Assembly: GCA_011009095.1 (NCBI GenBank)
Contig: VTPC01008270.1
Span: 1 to 64,000 of the forward strand
DNA from: Ignelater luminosus
Lineage: Eukaryota; Arthropoda; Insecta; Coleoptera; Elateridae
Length of the DNA: 64,000 nt
Reading direction: 5' to 3'
Part shown: positions 1 through 10,525 of the stretch, in pieces
Position numbering within the stretch: position 1 is the first letter of the stretch
How the letters are laid out: every line of letters begins with the position of its first letter
Program-made: the position numbers and the translations under genes
Notes under the pieces: generated by a model
What the model was told of the DNA's origin: nothing
Database searches by the model: none
Seen by the model: the letters and a program-made list of their open reading frames with translations, nothing else

Positions 1-1229
1 CCTCATCTTGACCTCGATCAGGAAGTGGTCTGACCCTATTTCTGTTCCCCTCTTCACTTTGACGTCCTTTATGTTTCTTAACATGGATTTCTTAATTAGC
101 AATATGCCGATAATTGATTTTTCGCTTCGGCTTACTGCTACTCTCGTGAGTTTGTGTATGTCCTTATGCTGAAAAAAAGTATTTGCTACAATTAGCCCAT
201 TTTAATATACAGAATTCGATTCCGTTTCTCGTTTGTTCACCAAATTCACCGACACACTCTTTCATTTAAGTCCTCAATGGCGTCTTCAGTCTCATCACAT
301 TGTTGTTGTGGGTCTGCCCAAAATCCTCCTTAGTCTCTTTTTTTCATTTTCATTTCGGTCATATGCTACAATTATCGTTATCTTCTTACTATGTCCATGT
401 TGCATTTTCAGCATTACTAGTCGCTTAGATACTAGCCTCCACGATGTCATATATCGGATATAATCCCTATGCACCAGTGCCCCAACACCTGCTTGCGCCC
501 GATGTTCTTTACTTACTCCACAGTAGAGTAGTAAGTGTCCATTACTCATTTCCACCGATTCAGATCCTTTCTTTCTTTTTAGTTTCTGTTATGCATATTA
601 TCACTAATCCTGCCTCCTCAAGTTCTTGTATTATTTCTATTCCATTCCACGTGCCAATTTTGAACTTGTTTGCTTTCTTTTTTATTTTCTTCGAATCCCT
701 ATCATTACTTATATCATATCATTTCCATTTCGAATCTAAATTAGTTTTCTGGAACCTTTCCATCCACCATCCTCGTTTTCTCGATGAGTCTGTTGTCTAT
801 CTCGTTCCATTTCCACTCCGCTCCATTTATTATTAGCTTCAGGTATCTTATCTTGGTCTGCTATCTATTCGCTTTTTCTATCTTTGCCCTCTTTCTTATC
901 ATGCTTTGAATCTTTCTTTCTCTTTTAGTTATATCTGAATCAATATATATTTGGTGATCCTTAATCTCCCTAAGTTTTCTCTTATTTCTCAGTACATTTA
1001 TCTTATCCGTCAGATCCTCCAGTTCGATTACGTATATCTTTTCGCCTATTTTGTACGTCTTTCTTGGCTTGATGTGCACCTGCATGGATCTCCCTAGGAA
1101 CTCCTCCAACGACTCGTTAAGGACTTTGTTATCGTTAGTATTTATAGCCTGCTCTTTATTTACTAGTTTGTTCCTTTTATTGTTCCTTTCTATTTGCTCT
1201 ATTCTGTTATTTGCCTTTTTTAGTGTCAT
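1..1229 (-). mobile_element. 5' part of an APE-type LINE, broken
   Basis: Read on the minus strand from 1229 down to the window edge. A lysine- and glutamate-rich, helical leader (1229-861) is followed by frame-broken pieces of an exonuclease-endonuclease-phosphatase domain. The stretch reading GVGALVHRDY at about 500-470 and the endonuclease end reading IGSDHFLIEVKMR at about 40-1 are the clearest parts. In intact LINEs this domain nicks the target DNA to prime reverse transcription. Several stops and frameshifts interrupt it, and the reverse transcriptase that should follow lies outside the window. The clade (jockey, CR1 or RTE-like) is not decided. The element lies upstream of the homeobox exon, probably in an intron of that gene. 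Confidence 0.7.
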
Positions 1230-1374
1230 TTTCAGTTTTTCATTTTTTTTAATTAAAAAACTAAAAACATAAATTAATAATATCTTTGTTTAACTGTTAT
1301 TGTTTTTATGATAAAAGTTTAGTTGTTTCCTTGTTATTAGATTTTTTATATTACGGCAAACATGAAGATAAATA

Positions 1375-1550
1375 TCCAAAAAACGAAAACTATGACAATC
1401 TCAAACACAAAAAGCACATGAACTAAGAATAGACGGAAAACAAATTGAACAAGTGGAACATTTCAAATATTTAGGATCAATTATAGAAGAAAATGGTAAA
1501 ATAGATAAAGAAATAATTGAAAGAATGGGAAGAGTCGGAAACATTTTTTA
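1375..1550 (+). mobile_element. LINE reverse-transcriptase fragment
   Basis: A plus-strand stretch reads as the segment just after the RT palm. FKYLGSIIEENGKIDKEI is the typical FKYLGS box of LINE polymerases. It closely resembles the same box in the LINE at 8470-10500, so it probably belongs to that family. It has one stop near the start, ends abruptly and cannot be functional. Confidence 0.65.
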
Positions 1551-1552
1551 AC

Positions 1553-1750
1553 ATGACGAAGACAACTTTTTTAGGAAAATGCTACCTGGCATTCGGCACA
1601 CATGTCCGAACTATCTAAGTTGACCTTCTGTAATTATTTCATTGATGGACGCCATATGTAGGTTCCGCCTGAATGTCTCGTTTCTTATTTTATCACTTCG
1701 AGTTTTGCTCTCTATTTTTCTCAACAATCTCATTTCAATTGCGTTAATTT
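1553..1750 (-). mobile_element. LINE RT C-terminal fragment
   Basis: On the minus strand, 1745 to about 1570 reads AIEMRLLRKIESKTRSDKIR and then EGQLR, a stop, and FGHVCRM. This is the usual C-terminal EMR-LRKI ... EGQLRWFGH arrangement of insect LINE polymerases, with the Trp codon now a stop. It abuts the plus-strand fragment ending at 1550 in opposite orientation, so the two are separate insertions or a rearranged copy. Confidence 0.65.
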
Positions 1751-3108
1751 GGGATTCTTGTCTTTTTGATAGTGTCCATGACTCTCTGCAGTATGTAGTT
1801 GTTGGCGGTACTTGAGGATGCGTGGCGTGTCTTCTAATTCGCTCACTTTTTCTGTTCTTACTCTTGCCACTTCATTTTGGTTGAAGTCGACTAACGTAAC
1901 GCATATGTATAGCAAGTGAGAATTTCTTCAGTTCTAAGTAGTGAAAATCTGCAAAAGATAAAGAATGCCAATTGATATAGGTTTTGGTCTTGTCGAGAAA
2001 ATAATTTCTGGAAACTATCGTACAAGATTATGATTAAAAATAATGTTAGAACTGTCCTATAAACTAAAGTAATCAGAATACTGACCTTTAGTCCTAGAAG
2101 GTGAAGGTATGATTAGTGTTCTTACGCAATTAAGTAATGACGAGTTTTCAGTAGGAAATCTTACTTATTTGGATGGAAATTCTGCATGGTGTTCGAATGA
2201 TGGTCAGGGGCAAAAAGGCTTTTGATAGTATAAAGCTCTTCTGGAAGATCTTTTTGATGCATCCAATGGTATAGGGAGGCTGAGTTAAATATATCTTCTA
2301 AATATAAAACTGTTTGTTTTCAAAAAATCATCATAAAATCCTTCAATACTGTTTTAGCTGGAGTAACTTTTTGTTGAGTATTTTAACAAGAAACCTCTAT
2401 AATGTTTTGTTCGTGACAGGATATTCAAAATTAGAAAAAATATATTATGAATGAAAGAGTCAGCAAAGTCATTCAGTTTAGCTTAACAAGTTGCAGTTTT
2501 GAAATTTGACTGGTGCTTAGTAGGTAGCTACTTTTAGCATTCGCGGATATAGATTGGAAGAAGCATAGCCAACTGCAGTCAAAAAGTAAATGAAAAATGA
2601 ATATCTTTCTGAACTGAACTATGGAACGCACGATCCAGTGCAGTTAAGCTTGTACGTAACTTGTGATATTCATTCACAGGCAATGGCAATGCTTCATTCC
2701 TATTAGTAGACGTTAACCATCATGATAAAAAAACCAAAACATCTTTGTAAGGCTAACAGGAGCAGTTAGTACAGTTTCTATTCGCAGGCTTTGTTTCGTA
2801 TTTCAGTCATTGTACTCTTTTAATGTTTTGCCATACAGCACAAATGGAATAAGTCTTTCCAAATTAACTTCGGCAATTCGTTATTGTAGAAAAGAATATT
2901 GCAGGAAGTAAACTAAAATGTACTAAGCATTTGACACTTCCGCCGTTCTTTATTTCAAAAGACAATAAAGTACTACATTTGACGTCCTTTGGCCGATTGA
3001 ATACTTAAATACTTTGGAGAGATCTACTCTTCTGATTAATACCGGATCGGAAACTTGTCTTTCGACATAGATTTCCAAATTTTGCAATTTACTCTCTCTA
3101 ATATAAAA
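1751..3108. other. no gene seen; AT-rich, presumably intronic
   Basis: No coding region or named repeat is recognised here. It ends at the 8-bp target duplication of the hAT MITE. By position it is probably intron upstream of the homeobox exon. Confidence 0.5.
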
Positions 3109-3261
3109 CAGTGGCGGCTGGTGACCTAACTTCAGGTGGTGCCAAAACCACGTGTTCGTCGCTTGATTGGTTTGTTTCTGTATAATCTGACAATTTTAAC
3201 CAATCAAGCGACGATCACATGGTTTAGACACCACCTGAAGTTAGGTCTCCAGCCGCCACTG
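3109..3261. mobile_element. palindromic hAT-type MITE
   Basis: A 153-bp element beginning CAGTGGCGGCTGG and ending in the reverse complement. The two arms of about 64 bp pair almost perfectly around a short T-rich loop. It is flanked on both sides by the identical 8-bp sequence ATATAAAA (3101-3108 and 3262-3269). CAGTG ends with an 8-bp target duplication are the signature of hAT transposition. It has no coding capacity and would have been moved by a transposase supplied elsewhere. Confidence 0.85.
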
Positions 3262-3269
3262 ATATAAAA

Positions 3270-5194
3270 TTGCAGTAATTATTGTCTAATAACCAACCAT
3301 TACTACAATATCATTGTAAAAGGGTCCTAAAATCATGTAAACAGTCAGAGATTGTGTTATCATCTATGCTAGTTTAGGCAAACCTAAAGCTTTCTGTGCC
3401 ACCCAATTGCTTAAAAAGTAGATTTTCAAAGTTAAAAGAGATTTTGGTTTTTCATTCTTTTCACAGCTGTCTTAAGGGTATGAAACAATCTAAAGGACAT
3501 AAGAAACAGTTAGCATTCTTATTTTACAGTGTTCTTCGAGTTGTAATAGTATCAAAACAATTTTTTTAATAAGATGGTTTGTGGCTCCGTCAGATTTCAT
3601 CGCGCTAAAACACATCTTCTTTCTAAATCACTTGGAGGAGGCGTTGAACTTTGGAGACCACCGATCAAGCATCCCATCAACTGTACTCTAGCAGTGCTTT
3701 GCTTCTATTAAGGAACAGAAGACCATCAGTGGTGCAGTAAGCACTTGGAAGCTCCATCACTACGAACAAATCAAGTTTTATTTTGATTGCTTGCAAGCGC
3801 ATCGGGGTTGTTAATTGTTTTTACGAAATCTTATGATCGTAAAAATGTTTAGATATGTTGATGAAACCAACACGTTGGGACCTAGTATGTTTCTAGAATT
3901 AACTAACTCCCAAATCATATTTCATACTACATTATACTTTGTTTTCATGCTCGAATAATAGTTATTTACGTACCAAGGGAGGAAAGTAATTGGTTGCACT
4001 CGAGACGTGGAACGTACAACATTTTTTCGCCCGTAAACTAAATTCATTTTCCTTTGGAATAGGGACGCATGATTCATTGCACCCCTTGGGACGTTATCAG
4101 GGCGGAAAAAATATTTTTCAAAACAGGTAGGAAAAAATCAAATAACGACTGATTTTCAGGTATAAGCACAATTTAATTGTTTTACTGGATATCAAAGTAA
4201 GGTCTCTTTTTTAAAGTGAACTGTTGTTATTGCAACTAAACCTGTTAGTAGCAAATGTTGTAGAATTTGATCGAATTATCTCATTGTCAGATGAATTTAC
4301 ATTGACGCTCTGATCGGGTAAATATATTTAAAATCATCTTATTTATTTGCCGATATACTAACTCAGCGAGTCATATAACATACAGTAATGTCGACTTTTT
4401 CTTAATTTATTCTGAAGTATATTAGAAAATCAACATGCTGAATTTTAGGAAAGCAAAATGTGATGCAAAATATAAGGGTATCGAATCTACTCTCTGTTAT
4501 TTAATCTTTTACTTTTTCCTTATTCAAAAATATACAAACGTTCAAGTAGCTGCAGTCGTGAAATTCTTTTAAATTGTACAATACAAAAACCTGTACATTG
4601 TATACTCGCCACAAATCTGTTGTTAACTACTGACAGTTCGGTAAATAAAAATCCAAAGCCCCTATAAACCAGAGTACTTTATTTTACATTTGTTTCCTAA
4701 AGGTATTTAACAACAAAAGTTAAGAACGGCTCGAAATCATGCTGCTTTTATACGCTGTCCGTTTGTTTGCACGTTATTCCATAAAAGTAAATCTTAGCTG
4801 ACTGAAATGAAAGCTTGTCATATTTTTAGCTTATAATAAAATTCTAAATAATGGTGTTACTTTTACACACGCTTTTTTGCCCTAAATTAATTTCTAATTA
4901 AGTTTTTTGTGCGAACTAAAACCGTAATCGAAAAAGTAGAACGTCTAAAAAAATACAAATAAAAATTATAAATAAAATCTTGCGTAATAATGACAGTTGA
5001 AGGTTAAGTAATATATGAATTTTATAATAGAAAGTGTAATCTGATTTATTCATATTTATAACTTTCTTTTTATCATACAATAAGCGTTGAAAGGAAGGTG
5101 AAGGCTTATTTATTTAAATACCTTTTAAATTTCCTAATATCTTCCTTTTAATAACAAAATTGTTTTAATTTCTTTTTTCTTTTTTTTTGTAAAG
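3270..5194. other. intron 5' of the homeobox exon; no gene seen
   Basis: AT-rich DNA with only very short frames. It ends in a strong pyrimidine tract and the AG acceptor at 5193-5194. A weak inverted pair around TTTTTTCGCCC and GGGCGGAAAAAA (about 4022-4113) may be an old foldback. Confidence 0.5.
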
Positions 5195-5918
5195 GCCCAA
5201 ATTCGTCCTGCGAAGAAAGCGATACCGAATCAGAACCGGGAATCCCATTGAAACGAAAACAACGCCGTTCTAGAACAACATTCACTGGTGAACAATTGGA
5301 AGCCTTAGAAAGAGCCTTTGGAAGAACTCAATATCCCGACGTTTATACCCGCGAAGAGCTTGCCCAAAAAACCAAACTAACCGAAGCTCGTGTTCAGGTT
5401 TGGTTCTCAAACCGGCGAGCCAGACTTAGAAAACAGTTAAATTCCCAACAGTTAAACGCTTTTAATACCATGTCCCTTCAATCAGCTTTTCCTGTCCAAC
5501 ATCAATATTCCGAACCACCCTTCAATCAAGCCTCTTGGGCTCAACAAACTTACGCTTCTGCAGCTTTGGGCAGTTCATCACTTAGTTCAAGTCTTTCTAC
5601 CAGTGCCTTACCGCATGCAGCTGCCCTTTCTGCTAGTACTATCGGTAGTTCTAGTATTAGCAGCACTAGTTTAGGTGGAACTCCTTCAACAAGTACAACA
5701 ACTAGTACGCCTTCCCAAACTTCATTGTATAATTCGTATAATTCGTCCCCATTAGAACAATCGAACGTTTTAAATCCAACGAACCAATTCGGGTACAACA
5801 TGGCACAGATTTCCCCCAATCAACATGGAGTTGGTAGTCAACAGTCGGCCGTATGGAGTAGACACCCAACGAACAACAAGATGGCCGAAAATTTAACTAG
5901 TTGGCATGAGAATTATAG
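5195..5918 (+). CDS. gsb: gooseberry-like Pax3/7 gene, homeodomain exon
   Basis: Internal coding exon of a paired-class transcription factor that would bind DNA in the nucleus during segmentation and neural patterning. A polypyrimidine tract and AG at 5193-5194 precede it and a consensus GTAAGT donor follows at 5919. The exon frame opens at 5197 with an acidic [15 protein letters not shown] linker. A complete 60-residue homeodomain follows (5260-5439), with W48, F49, N51 and R53 of helix 3. Residue 50 is Ser ([15 protein letters not shown]), diagnostic of Pax-type paired homeodomains. A Gln-rich and then Ser/Thr-rich tail follows. Homeodomain and linker resemble gooseberry most, but gooseberry-neuro or paired cannot be excluded. 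The paired-domain exons are not in the window. The final codon is split after AG, matching the exon at 28911. Confidence 0.93.
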
Positions 5919-8469
5919 GTAAGTAAATTATTAATTGAGTTGGTATGTAATAATGAACAAATGATGATTAAAGAGTATGAAATGGTTGAAACAACCGCGT
6001 TTACTGTTATGACAGTTTTCTCTAGCTGCATAAACTATGATTAATACCTGTTAGTGAACAATGGCATTATGCTCCGCAATTTAAAACTATTTAACGCCGA
6101 TTATGTTTACGTTTGAGTGAGTTGGGTAGAAATATTGCATAGCTGTATTGGCATTTGACATTATCGCCAGGTTATTTATTGAAAACACATTTTGTTGCTT
6201 TATGTTGTCGCCTGTACGTGACTTTCAACTTCCAGTGTGTTAAGCTCTTGCCGCGCTCTCTTGTGAAAACGGCACATCTTGAGCATGACTTGTGCATATA
6301 TTAAGGTCAACATGACTAGGCTGTTTCTTTAAAAAAAAAAGAGAAAATGTAGAAAAATGTGAAAATTGCGCATTTAAATTAATATTTTAGAGGTCAGCAA
6401 ATTTATTTTCCCACGTAACTCTAATTTTGATTAAGATTTCTAGGCAATAAGGTTTCAAGAAAACTGGAAATTTCATTAAAGATTACTCTGATAAAAAGGG
6501 TCCTTTCCTTGTTTATGTGTAGTAAATGTTATTCAAAGCGAAATAACTCGCCTTTTGATGTTTGCATGAGAGCGTTATCATCATTTTCAGTTTACATTTT
6601 CACAGTTTTATATAACAGAATGATTTATTTAACAGCTTTATAAAATTTCATAATGAATAACAGTATCATCGCTTTGCTAATTAATTTCTCATAATTAAAA
6701 AAGACCTCCCAGGTTATTGGAAATAATGTGTGGTACGTAAAAATAAAAGTAATTTGCGCCTTTATTATTATAGAAAGTACAAAAGATGTCATTTTTTGTG
6801 AGATAATTAGATATTTAATTTTTACGCGAAAAAGGTAGGTCATTATATTCCTGCAGATATTGATATAAACAGGACTTTTCATAAGGTCATGCAACTTGTC
6901 AAAACATATAGGTTCCAAATAAGCCACATTTAGATTTTATTTATGTTTGCATTTTGGATAAAATAATTTATTGGTTGGAAGTGAGTTTTATTAGTATCTA
7001 CTAAATTATGTAGGCCATTTCTCGTTTTCTGAAAATCTGTTTTGACATTAATCTGAAAAAGTTTTGATTATATAACCCACAACTTTCTAACTAATTTGGT
7101 CGTTCAGAAATCAGCTAACATATGGCTTAATATTCAAAATAAATTGCTTTGGGTTCTATCATCATATTTTTACGGTGTACTTATAGGATTGCCTAGGAAG
7201 TTGTATCTTACTTTTTCTGTGAATTCTAAGTATTCTATAATTTAGTTATTTTAGTTCCTTTTTCTAACATATGCAAACAAGTTCAAAATAATAGGTCGTT
7301 ATGTGATCAGAGAGCATTGATATAGGTAGCTCAGTAGACATTACAGCAGATAAAACACAAGAAAATACAAAAAGTACATACCATAGCAAAATTTTTGCCA
7401 AAGCAACACTGATTACTATGAAGTCTCTGGTACAGATAACGCAAGACTACAAACATCATACGAAGAGCTGAATCTCAATTTAAGCCAGAGATGAAACCAC
7501 AAACTTTTATTGTCCTGCAATTACCAAATTTAATAACTGGAATCAGGATCAGCGATAGAGTCTGTTAAATGCCAGGCTCTTGGATAATTTTCAACTGTTT
7601 CTTTTGCCATTATACCACATGAAAAGACATTTAAAGCAATTTTTAAGGATTTCACATAACTTTATATAATTTTCCTTCTCATTTGATTGCATTAGAGAAA
7701 CAGTATCTATCTATTTGATTTTCTTTAAGAATATTAGAAGCTAATTTTTGGTAAAGATGTTACAGAATAACTTTACAAGATAAAATGCAAAATGAAAGAA
7801 TATTAAACTGACCAGTTACTGTAAAACAAATATTAAACGAAGAAAAGGAAAACCGAAGACTAATTTGGTATGGGCATATGCGGAGAATGAATATAGTAGT
7901 AGCAGAAAAGAAAATACTAGAAGCCTAAATAACTAACACAAAGAGTAGCGTCTTAGCTGGTACAAGTAAGTCAAACAGGTACAGTTACTCTATCTTTGTG
8001 AATCTGATTTGCATCTACTTATCTTGACTCAACTCTGTTGGTGAGATCCCATTCTCAATTTAGGTTAGTCTTCCAAAGTATAAAATTCATCAAATCTATG
8101 AAAAGACTATGACTCGCACAATAAACTTCACAGCAATCAAAGAGAGAATTAAGTATTTATCTAGTTTTGTTTGGTCACATTTTCAACAAACTTGCCTATT
8201 TAGTTTCTGTTCAGGAATGAGAAACGTTCAATCTGTATTCTGTATTGAAAGTCAGATAGAGTTGCAGAGTCACTTCAAACAGACAAGCCAAAAAGAGTGT
8301 TCCGTATCTCGAGACTCAATAAACAGTGAACTATGAGTATATAGAAAAAACAATTTACATGTTCTTAAGTATCATAAACACATTTCATACTGAAAATTAC
8401 TTCTAGATAAACAAAAAAAACAGCTGGGGCAGCTCTGGACGGTGTTGATAACAGTTGCTAAGACATTTC
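5919..8469. other. intronic, mostly without features; tiny LINE relic at 7835-7915
   Basis: AT-rich DNA with no real gene. At about 7835-7915 the plus strand reads LNEEKENRRLIWYGHMRRMN, resembling the EGQLRWFGHV-RM box at the end of LINE polymerases, so a small LINE fragment is likely. Nothing else is recognised. Confidence 0.4.
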
Positions 8470-10500
8470 ATATAGTGTAAGTGACGCTAAGTACCACGCA
8501 CTTTTGAAAGAAATGATACGAAACCAAGGAGACAAAGACGACATAGAAGATATATTGAACCAGTTAAAGAAGGCAATACTAACAGCAGCCGAGAAGTGCT
8601 GTGGTACATGTAGAGTGACAAACAACAAAGTAAAACGAAAAAAATGGCGGATGGCGAAAATTCAAAGAATCATAAAAGAGAAAAAAAGTAACGTGGAAAT
8701 AATACCTTTTGACAAAATCATTAAAGGACTATCAGAAATACAAGGTAAAAAGAGACGAAATCAAAGAGGCAGTTAAACGAGCAAAAGAAGAATCATGAAA
8801 GAAATTTGGTCTAAACATGAATAAAATCTTCAGAGAGAACCAAAAATTATTCTATGAAGTTCTAAGACAGCTACCTCATAAAAAAGAATACAAAGATGAA
8901 ATTTTAATCACAGAAGGGGATAAAATGAAGATGAAGACAACATTTTGAAGAGACTACTGAGGGAGGGCAACAAAATTAGAACGATGAAAGATGAAAGCGA
9001 CATAGCACAATATCAACAGAAGAATTAAACGTGGCGATAGGAAAACTGAAAATAGGAAAAGCAGCAGGATGCGATGAAATCACACCAGAAATGATAAAGT
9101 ATCTGGATGATACAGGCTTGGAGATGTTTAAAGTCTTACTTAACGCAATAATAACAGTCAAAAAATGCCGAAGGGATGGAATAAGGGAATCATTCTGCCG
9201 ACGCAAAAAAGGGGATGTAAGAAATTGTAACAACTATCAAGGTATAACGCAAATGAGCGTACCAGGAGAATAAAAGAAAACATAGACGACTTATTGGAAG
9301 ATATACATTTGGCTTCACAAAAGGCAGGAGCACACAGGACACCATTTTTATATTAAAACAAACAGTAGAGAAGAACATTGGAAAAAATAAGGAGGCGCAT
9401 ATTTGTTTCATAGATCTTGACAAGGCCTTCGACAGGATTAGGATAAGCAATGTATGAAGAAGCCTAAAGAACAAAGGGGTAGATGAAGAAACTATAAATG
9501 TGATAAAAGCTATGTACCATAGAACCAGGAACATCGTAAAAACAAACAATGAAGAATCCAAGGAGTTTGAAATAAAGGAAGGCTTAAAGACAGTTCAATA
9601 TTATTTTCAGTGGTTGTGGATGAGGCAATACAGAGAACAAAAAAGAAGATGAAACCCTTAATAATGGTATACTGGAGATTGGAAGGAGTGAGGTTGACAA
9701 AACTGATGTTTGCAGACGATATGGTGATAATCTGAAATTCGGAGAGAAACCTACAAGAAAGCCTGGAAAATTTGAATAGGGAATTAAAAAGTATAAATAT
9801 AAAAATGAACGTGAATAAAATAAAAAGTATGATCATTTCGACCAGAGACAATAACACAATATTTCTATAGAAAGACACAACAAGCAAGTATCAGAATTTA
9901 AGTATTTGGGATCAATAATAGAAGGAAACGGTAAGCAAGACAAAGAAATAGCAGACAAAGTGGAAGAAGTAGGGAGAATCTGCAACATGCTAACACCGTT
10001 CTTCAATAAAAAAGAGATCTCCAAGGAGATAAAAACAGAAGTGGTGGAAAAAGTTATAAACCCAACACTAATATACAGCAGCGAAACATGGATATTGACA
10101 AACAAACATAAAAATAGAATGAATGCAGAGGAAATGAGATTCTTGAGAAAAATCGAATGGACATCTAGGATGAACAGGATAAGAAACAAAGTTTTTTGTG
10201 AAACCGATACTAAACACGATACAACAAAGACAACTAGGATGGTTGTGCCAGTACAGAGGATGCCAGAGAATAGGTTAACCAAGAGGGTCATCCTAGCCCG
10301 CGCGCATGGAACAAACAGAAGAATAAGACCACGCCGGACCTGGCAGGAGGAAGTAGAAAAGGAGGTAGCAAAAGAAACAGGGATCCGATGGGAGGAAATT
10401 AGAGTGCTGGCACAAAATAAGAAAGAATGGAAAAAGAAAATAACTCGGCTCCCCAGTCTTACACCCTCGCTAGAAGGACTTAGGATTAAGTAAGTTAAGT
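8470..10500 (+). mobile_element. 5'-truncated LINE with reverse transcriptase, decayed
   Basis: Plus-strand non-LTR retrotransposon. It starts inside the linker after the endonuclease (frame at 8504-8776). The RT fingers follow, including KAAGCDEITPEMIKY (about 9060-9105). Then come the DLDKAFDRI box (about 9415-9440), the palm motif FADD at 9709-9720, the FKYLGSIIEGNG box (about 9897) and a C-terminal domain with RRTWQEEVEKEV (9906-10493). Stops and frameshifts separate the pieces, so it is dead even though the FADD pair is intact. The copy ends in TAAGTTAAGTAAGC just after its last stop, like the simple tails of RTE/CR1-type LINEs. It was never full length here, which is typical of abortive reverse transcription. 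Confidence 0.85.
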
Positions 10501-10525
10501 AAGCTATACTGGGCTGGTGGTGTGG

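Noticed and set aside
233-836. Plus-strand frames of 76 and 130 codons
   Set aside because: Shadows of the minus-strand LINE endonuclease region; the hydrophobic composition comes from the T-rich strand.
4019-4113. Possible foldback around TTTTTTCGCCC and GGGCGGAAAAAA
   Set aside because: Pairing is limited to about 12 bases with a mismatch and no target duplication; too weak to list as an element.
9190-10291. Minus-strand frames of 123-152 codons with membrane-like composition
   Set aside because: Antisense shadows of the A-rich plus-strand LINE RT.
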